From an uncultured Ruminococcus sp. (GTDB taxonomy: Bacteria; Bacillota; Clostridia; Oscillospirales; Ruminococcaceae): DNA of 64,000 bases. The DNA lies in contig CADAES010000004.1 of NCBI GenBank assembly GCA_902786975.1, positions 43,861 to 107,860 of the forward strand, in the 5' to 3' direction. A program made the position numbers and the translations under genes. Below, in pieces: positions 60,371 through 64,000 of this stretch. Within the stretch, counting starts at the first letter, position 1, and each line of letters begins with the position of its first letter. The notes below the pieces were generated by a model. The model was not told where the DNA came from, did not search any database, and saw only the letters and a list, made by a program, of their open reading frames with translations.

Positions 60371-60409
60371 AAACGCCGATACTTACCACTTGGATAAGTA
60401 CCGGCGCTG
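60371..60409. terminator. Terminator between the kinase gene and fhs
   Basis: GCGCCGGTACTTATCC and GGTAAGTATCGGCG pair around AAGT; T/A runs on both sides fit convergent termination. Confidence 0.75.
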
Positions 60410-60424
60410 TTTATTGTTCACTTG

Positions 60425-62101
60425 TCAGAACAGTCCGTAGATATTTCCCTTGTTGTCGCAGTCGATATCGAAAGCTGCGGGGTGTTTCGGCAGACCCGGC
60501 ATAGTCATAATATCGCCGGTGTAAGCTACAACGAAGCCTGCTCCGGCGGAGAGGCGAACGTCACGCACGGTTATCTCAAAGTTCTGCGGCTTGCCCAGCT
60601 TGGTCGGATCATCAGACAGCGAATACTGTGTCTTTGCCACGCACACAGGGATATTGCCGAAGCCGAGGTCGGTTATCTCCTTTATAGCCTTTTCAGCCTG
60701 CGAGGTGTAAACAACACCGTCGGCTCTGTATATCTCTGTCGCAAGTATATTCAGCTTTTCCTTGATCGGCAGCTTCTCGTCATAAAGAGGCTTGTAGTCT
60801 GAGGGCTTGTTCTCGATAGTTGCGCAGACTTTTTCTGCGAGGCCTTTTCCGCCCTCGCCGCCCTTGGCGAATATCTCTGCGAGCGAATACTCAACGCCCA
60901 TTTCGGCACAGGTCTGCTTGATGACCTCTATCTCGGCATCGGTGTCGGTGTGGAAGCGGTTGATAGCAACGACAACGGGCACGCCGAACTTGTGCATATT
61001 CTCGATGTGAGTTTTAAGGTTGACAACGCCCTTTTTCAGAGCATCTACGTTCTCGTTCGTAAGCTCTGCCTTGGGCACGCCGCCGTTGTATTTGAGCGCA
61101 CGGATAGTTGCAACGAGCACAACGCAGCTCGGCTTCAAGCCCGCAAAGCGGCACTTGATGTCAAAGAACTTTTCTGCGCCTAGGTCGGAACCGAAGCCTG
61201 CCTCGGTTATAGTATAATCTGCGAGCTTCAGGCACAGCTTTGTAGCTCTTACCGAGTTGCAGCCGTGGGCGATGTTCGCAAACGGACCGCCGTGCATTAT
61301 CGCAGGCGTATTTTCAAGCGTCTGAACGAGGTTAGGCTTGAGTGCGTCTTTCAGCAGAGCGACCATAGCGCCGCAGCCGCCGAGCTGTTTTGCATAGACA
61401 GCGTTGCCGTCAAGATCGTAGCCGACGAGCACCCTTTCGAGCCTTGCCTTGAGGTCGTCAAGGTCGCTCGCAAGGCACAGGATAGCCATTATCTCCGAAG
61501 CGACGGTTATCTGGAATCCGTCCTGTCTGGGGAAGCCGTTTATCTTGCCGCCCAGGCCGACGATGACCTCACGCAGAGCACGGTCGTTCATATCCATACA
61601 TCTTTTGAAAAGGATACGTCTTTCGTCGAGACGAAGCGGATTGCCCTGGTGGATAGAGTTGTCTATCAGCGCACAAAGCAGGTTGTTAGCCGCCGTGATA
61701 GCGTGCATATCGCCTGTGAAATGCAGGTTGATGTCCTCCATTGGGACGACCTGTGCATATCCGCCGCCAGCGGCACCGCCCTTGATTCCGAAAACGGGTC
61801 CGAGCGAAGGCTCACGCAGAGCAAGGATAGCGTTCTTTCCTATCTTCGCCATAGACTCGGCAAGGCCTACGGAAATAGTGGTCTTTCCCTCGCCGGCGGG
61901 TGTGGGGTTGATAGCGGTGACAAGTATCAGCTTGCCGTCGGGCTTATCCTTGGTCTTTTCGTAAAGGCTCTCGGAGAGCTTAGCCTTATAGTGACCGTAA
62001 GGCTCAAAGTCCTCCTCGGAGATGCCCAAATTCCTGGCTATCTCGCCTATTTTCAGCATTTTCGCCTGCTTAGCGATCTCGATATCTGACAGCATTAACA
62101 T
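60425..62101 (-). CDS. fhs: Formate--tetrahydrofolate ligase
   Basis: A 558-residue enzyme: [29 protein letters not shown] (P-loop), [23 protein letters not shown], and [20 protein letters not shown]. It makes 10-formyl-THF from formate and ATP for purine synthesis or the acetyl-CoA pathway. The start is ATG 62101 with AAAGGAT upstream; ATG 62095 is two codons later. No folD or other one-carbon gene is adjacent. Confidence 0.96.
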   Translation of the reverse strand: MLMLSDIEIAKQAKMLKIGEIARNLGISEEDFEPYGHYKAKLSESLYEKTKDKPDGKLILVTAINPTPAGEGKTTISVGLAESMAKIGKNAILALREPSLGPVFGIKGGAAGGGYAQVVPMEDINLHFTGDMHAITAANNLLCALIDNSIHQGNPLRLDERRILFKRCMDMNDRALREVIVGLGGKINGFPRQDGFQITVASEIMAILCLASDLDDLKARLERVLVGYDLDGNAVYAKQLGGCGAMVALLKDALKPNLVQTLENTPAIMHGGPFANIAHGCNSVRATKLCLKLADYTITEAGFGSDLGAEKFFDIKCRFAGLKPSCVVLVATIRALKYNGGVPKAELTNENVDALKKGVVNLKTHIENMHKFGVPVVVAINRFHTDTDAEIEVIKQTCAEMGVEYSLAEIFAKGGEGGKGLAEKVCATIENKPSDYKPLYDEKLPIKEKLNILATEIYRADGVVYTSQAEKAIKEITDLGFGNIPVCVAKTQYSLSDDPTKLGKPQNFEITVRDVRLSAGAGFVVAYTGDIMTMPGLPKHPAAFDIDCDNKGNIYGLF

Positions 62102-62177
62102 CAAATCCTTTCGGTGAAATAATGACATAATGATTATAACACATAATCACAGCTTTTGCAAGGGCGAAATGAACAAA

Positions 62178-62201
62178 GAAAAAGCAGCCCGAAGGCTGCT
62201 T
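62178..62201 (-). terminator. Terminator of the Thr-rich lipoprotein gene
   Basis: AGCAGCCTTCGGGCTGCT then TTTTTC on the minus strand. Confidence 0.85.
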
Positions 62202-62204
62202 GAA

Positions 62205-62831
62205 TTATTTTTGTTTTGTTCCAAATTGAACAGTCGACCAATTTATCGCTGTAATCTCGTCAGGGAACTGCCCTATGTAAGTTCCTGTGGAATCTTCCGA
62301 CCATTGTGCAAAATTCTCTACCGCTCCATCAGTTGTATCATAAAAAATATATACATATCCTAAATCTTCATCGTTTACCTCACCATCAGCAAATATATCA
62401 TAAACTGACTTTAATATAGGATTTGTCGATTCCTTTAATGAAGCTACTGATACTTTTCCATCAGTTTCTATTTTTCCAACTTCAATACCATCAGATGCCA
62501 TATCCGCAGCCTTATTATTCACGGTAGTAAAAGCAAGTTTTGCATATGAATTGGCTATTCGTAGTTTTCCACTACTATACGGTATTCCCACTCTTGATGC
62601 TTGTGTTGTAGCCGTAGTGGTCTGCTCTGTAGTTGTAGTCGTTTCAGCTGTCGTTGTAGTCGTCGTCTCGGGCTCGCTCTTGGCGGTCGTGGTTGTCGTT
62701 TCCGCCTGTGAACTGCTATCTGCCTTGCTGCTCGATGCCTTTTCGTCGCTCTTGCTGCTGTCTCCGCAGGCTGTGAAACAAGCCATTGTCATAGCAAGCG
62801 CAAGTATTGCTGCTAAAAATCTTCTTTTCAT
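62205..62831 (-). CDS. Thr-rich lipoprotein of unknown function
   Basis: The 208-residue protein starts at ATG 62831 with AAAGGTGGTATATT upstream. A lipoprotein signal ends in a lipobox CFTAC, followed by a Ser/Lys-rich part and a Thr-rich linker (ETTTTT, TTTEQTTTATT). A compact C-terminal domain ends GQFPDEITAINWSTVQFGTKQK. Codon use in the last 300 bases is more A/T-rich than the neighbours, which may point to different origin. The family is not recognised. Confidence 0.7.
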   Translation of the reverse strand: MKRRFLAAILALAMTMACFTACGDSSKSDEKASSSKADSSSQAETTTTTAKSEPETTTTTTAETTTTTEQTTTATTQASRVGIPYSSGKLRIANSYAKLAFTTVNNKAADMASDGIEVGKIETDGKVSVASLKESTNPILKSVYDIFADGEVNDEDLGYVYIFYDTTDGAVENFAQWSEDSTGTYIGQFPDEITAINWSTVQFGTKQK

Positions 62832-63059
62832 AATATACCACCTTTCATTTCGGTTCAGCTTTTTGTATATTATACCACTGTTTCCCGGTTTTTGCAATAC
62901 CCTGCACCAAAATTTCTTACTTCTTACCTCCTACATCTTACCTCTAAAAAATACTTGTATTTTTGTGTCGGATATGCTATACTATTAATGTATATGTTCT
63001 TTTGAACGCCATTTGACTGTGAAAAGAAAGGAGAGCCCCGTATTTTCGGGGATTTGCGT

Positions 63060-64000
63060 ATGGATAAGATTTACGACTTGGGCATAGACGTAGGCTCTAC
63101 CACCGTCAAGACGGTCATCGTTGACGACGAGGGCAGGTTTGTCTACGACAAATACGAAAGGCACTTTTCAAGAGTGCGTGAGACTGTTGCCGAACAGCTC
63201 AGGCTCATCGGTGAACAGTACAAGGGCGACAAGTTCCGCATCGCTATCACAGGCTCGGCAGGGCTTGGCATCGCTCAGGCAAGCGACATCGCTTTCGTTC
63301 AGGAGGTGTACTCCGCATTCGTTGCGGTCAACAAGACCTACCCCGATGCCGACGTTGTTGTTGAGCTTGGCGGCGAGGACGCAAAGATAATCTTCCTCAC
63401 CGGCGGCGTTGAACAGCGTATGAACGGTTCCTGTGCGGGCGGTACGGGTGCTTTTATCGACCAGATGGCAAGCCTTCTGGACATCACCCCAGACGAGATG
63501 AACGAGCTTGCTCTGCAAAGCACAAAGACCTACCCGATAGCTTCACGCTGCGGAGTTTTTGCAAAGTCCGACATTCAGCCGCTGCTCAACCAGGGTGCGA
63601 AAAAAGAGGACATTTCGGCTTCTATTTTCCAAGCCGTTGTCGATCAGACCGTTTCGGGTCTTGCGCAGGGCAGAAAGATCGAGGGCAAGGTGCTGTTCCT
63701 CGGTGGTCCGCTTACATATCTCAGTGCGCTGAGAAAGGCTTTCAAGACAACTCTCCTGCTTGATGACGACCACGCTGTGCTGCCGGAAAAGTCAAGCTGC
63801 TATGTGGCTTACGGTGCGGCGCTGCACGCTCACACGCTGGCAGCCGAGGCAACTATCGAGGAGACTCTCGAGCGCATCGCAAACGCCAAGACGACCGACA
63901 GCATCACCACCGGCGACCCGCTGTTTGAAACAAGAGAGGACTACGCTGCTTTCGTTGACAGGCACAGACAGTCCGACCTCAAATACGAGGATATCCGCAC
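63060..64000 (+). CDS. BcrA/BadF-type activase, N-terminal part (partial)
   Basis: The frame begins at ATG 63060 and runs off the window. The 313 residues seen form an ASKHA activator domain: DLGIDVGSTTVKTVIVDDEG, ITGSAGLGIA, ELGGEDAKIIFLTGGVEQRMNGSCAGGTGAFIDQM, and IASRCGVFAKSDIQPLLNQG. The 4Fe-4S-binding Cys residues of the 2-hydroxyacyl-CoA dehydratase activator family are CAGGTG and RCGVF. The large clostridial homologues hold two such domains plus DUF2229. An AAAGGAG site lies about 27 bases upstream, beyond a small hairpin. Confidence 0.85.
   Translation, partial: MDKIYDLGIDVGSTTVKTVIVDDEGRFVYDKYERHFSRVRETVAEQLRLIGEQYKGDKFRIAITGSAGLGIAQASDIAFVQEVYSAFVAVNKTYPDADVVVELGGEDAKIIFLTGGVEQRMNGSCAGGTGAFIDQMASLLDITPDEMNELALQSTKTYPIASRCGVFAKSDIQPLLNQGAKKEDISASIFQAVVDQTVSGLAQGRKIEGKVLFLGGPLTYLSALRKAFKTTLLLDDDHAVLPEKSSCYVAYGAALHAHTLAAEATIEETLERIANAKTTDSITTGDPLFETREDYAAFVDRHRQSDLKYEDIR

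Overview
The window reads as chromosomal DNA of a Gram-positive anaerobe of the Clostridia, most like a Ruminococcus-type member of the Oscillospiraceae. This is inferred from strong AGGAGG-type ribosome sites, consensus sigma-A promoters with 17-bp spacers, two T-box leaders, an archaeal-type prolyl-tRNA synthetase, CWB2 cell-wall anchoring repeats, formate-tetrahydrofolate ligase and a BcrA/BadF-type activase. No rRNA, tRNA, CRISPR array, prophage or intact transposase was found. Both edges cut a gene.

Layout. 1-4815 (minus): a DltA/DltC/DltB-like cell-envelope acylation operon ending in an SGNH protein that reads without a stop into a lipoprotein. 5088-10841: secreted transglutaminase, small membrane proteins, a LiaF-like protein, a LytTR regulator and a lone receiver domain. 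10992-20734: sugar ABC ATPase, RsuA, MATE exporter, then a tRNA-charging block (T-box, GNAT, hisS, two small genes, aspS), mgsA and minD. 21461-29393 (plus): DUF4830, FliB-like methylase, TspO, ProRS, an ECF sigma factor with a putative anti-sigma partner, and a Trp T-box with a TrpB-like enzyme. 29509-42839: a second MBOAT/SGNH O-acylation pair, a giant BspA-LRR/CWB2 surface protein, small metabolic genes, and an ABC-F ATPase behind an attenuator leader. 42944-49564 (minus): PP2C phosphatase, membrane Ser/Thr kinase with LRR ectodomain, double-FHA ABC ATPase and permease, which look like one phospho-signalling/export operon. 49736-53332: TetR regulator, a secreted repeat protein, an HTH-superoxide-reductase-like protein, a 31-residue membrane peptide and DUF434. 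53394-56193: rpiB, tsaB, tsaE and a DUF3810 metalloprotease. 56344-60351: two-component system with ABC exporter and flavodoxin. 60425-64000: fhs, a Thr-rich lipoprotein and the start of a large activase.

The most unusual signal is a pair of promoters (50494-50522 plus, 52413-52441 minus) with the same architecture: two 16-bp palindromes of the TGTAGCTTAAGCTACA type whose starts are 30 bp apart, ending exactly 20 bp upstream of TTGAAA, then a 17-bp spacer and TATTATATAG. One drives the Cys/His-rich repeat protein, the other the 31-residue membrane peptide. This suggests an activator-controlled two-part regulon next to a TetR gene.

Two intergenic families may be mobile: a pair of IS200/IS605-like non-autonomous elements (4900-5056, 20808-21090) and a foldback element (23910-24295). 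A hairpin array lies upstream of hisS.
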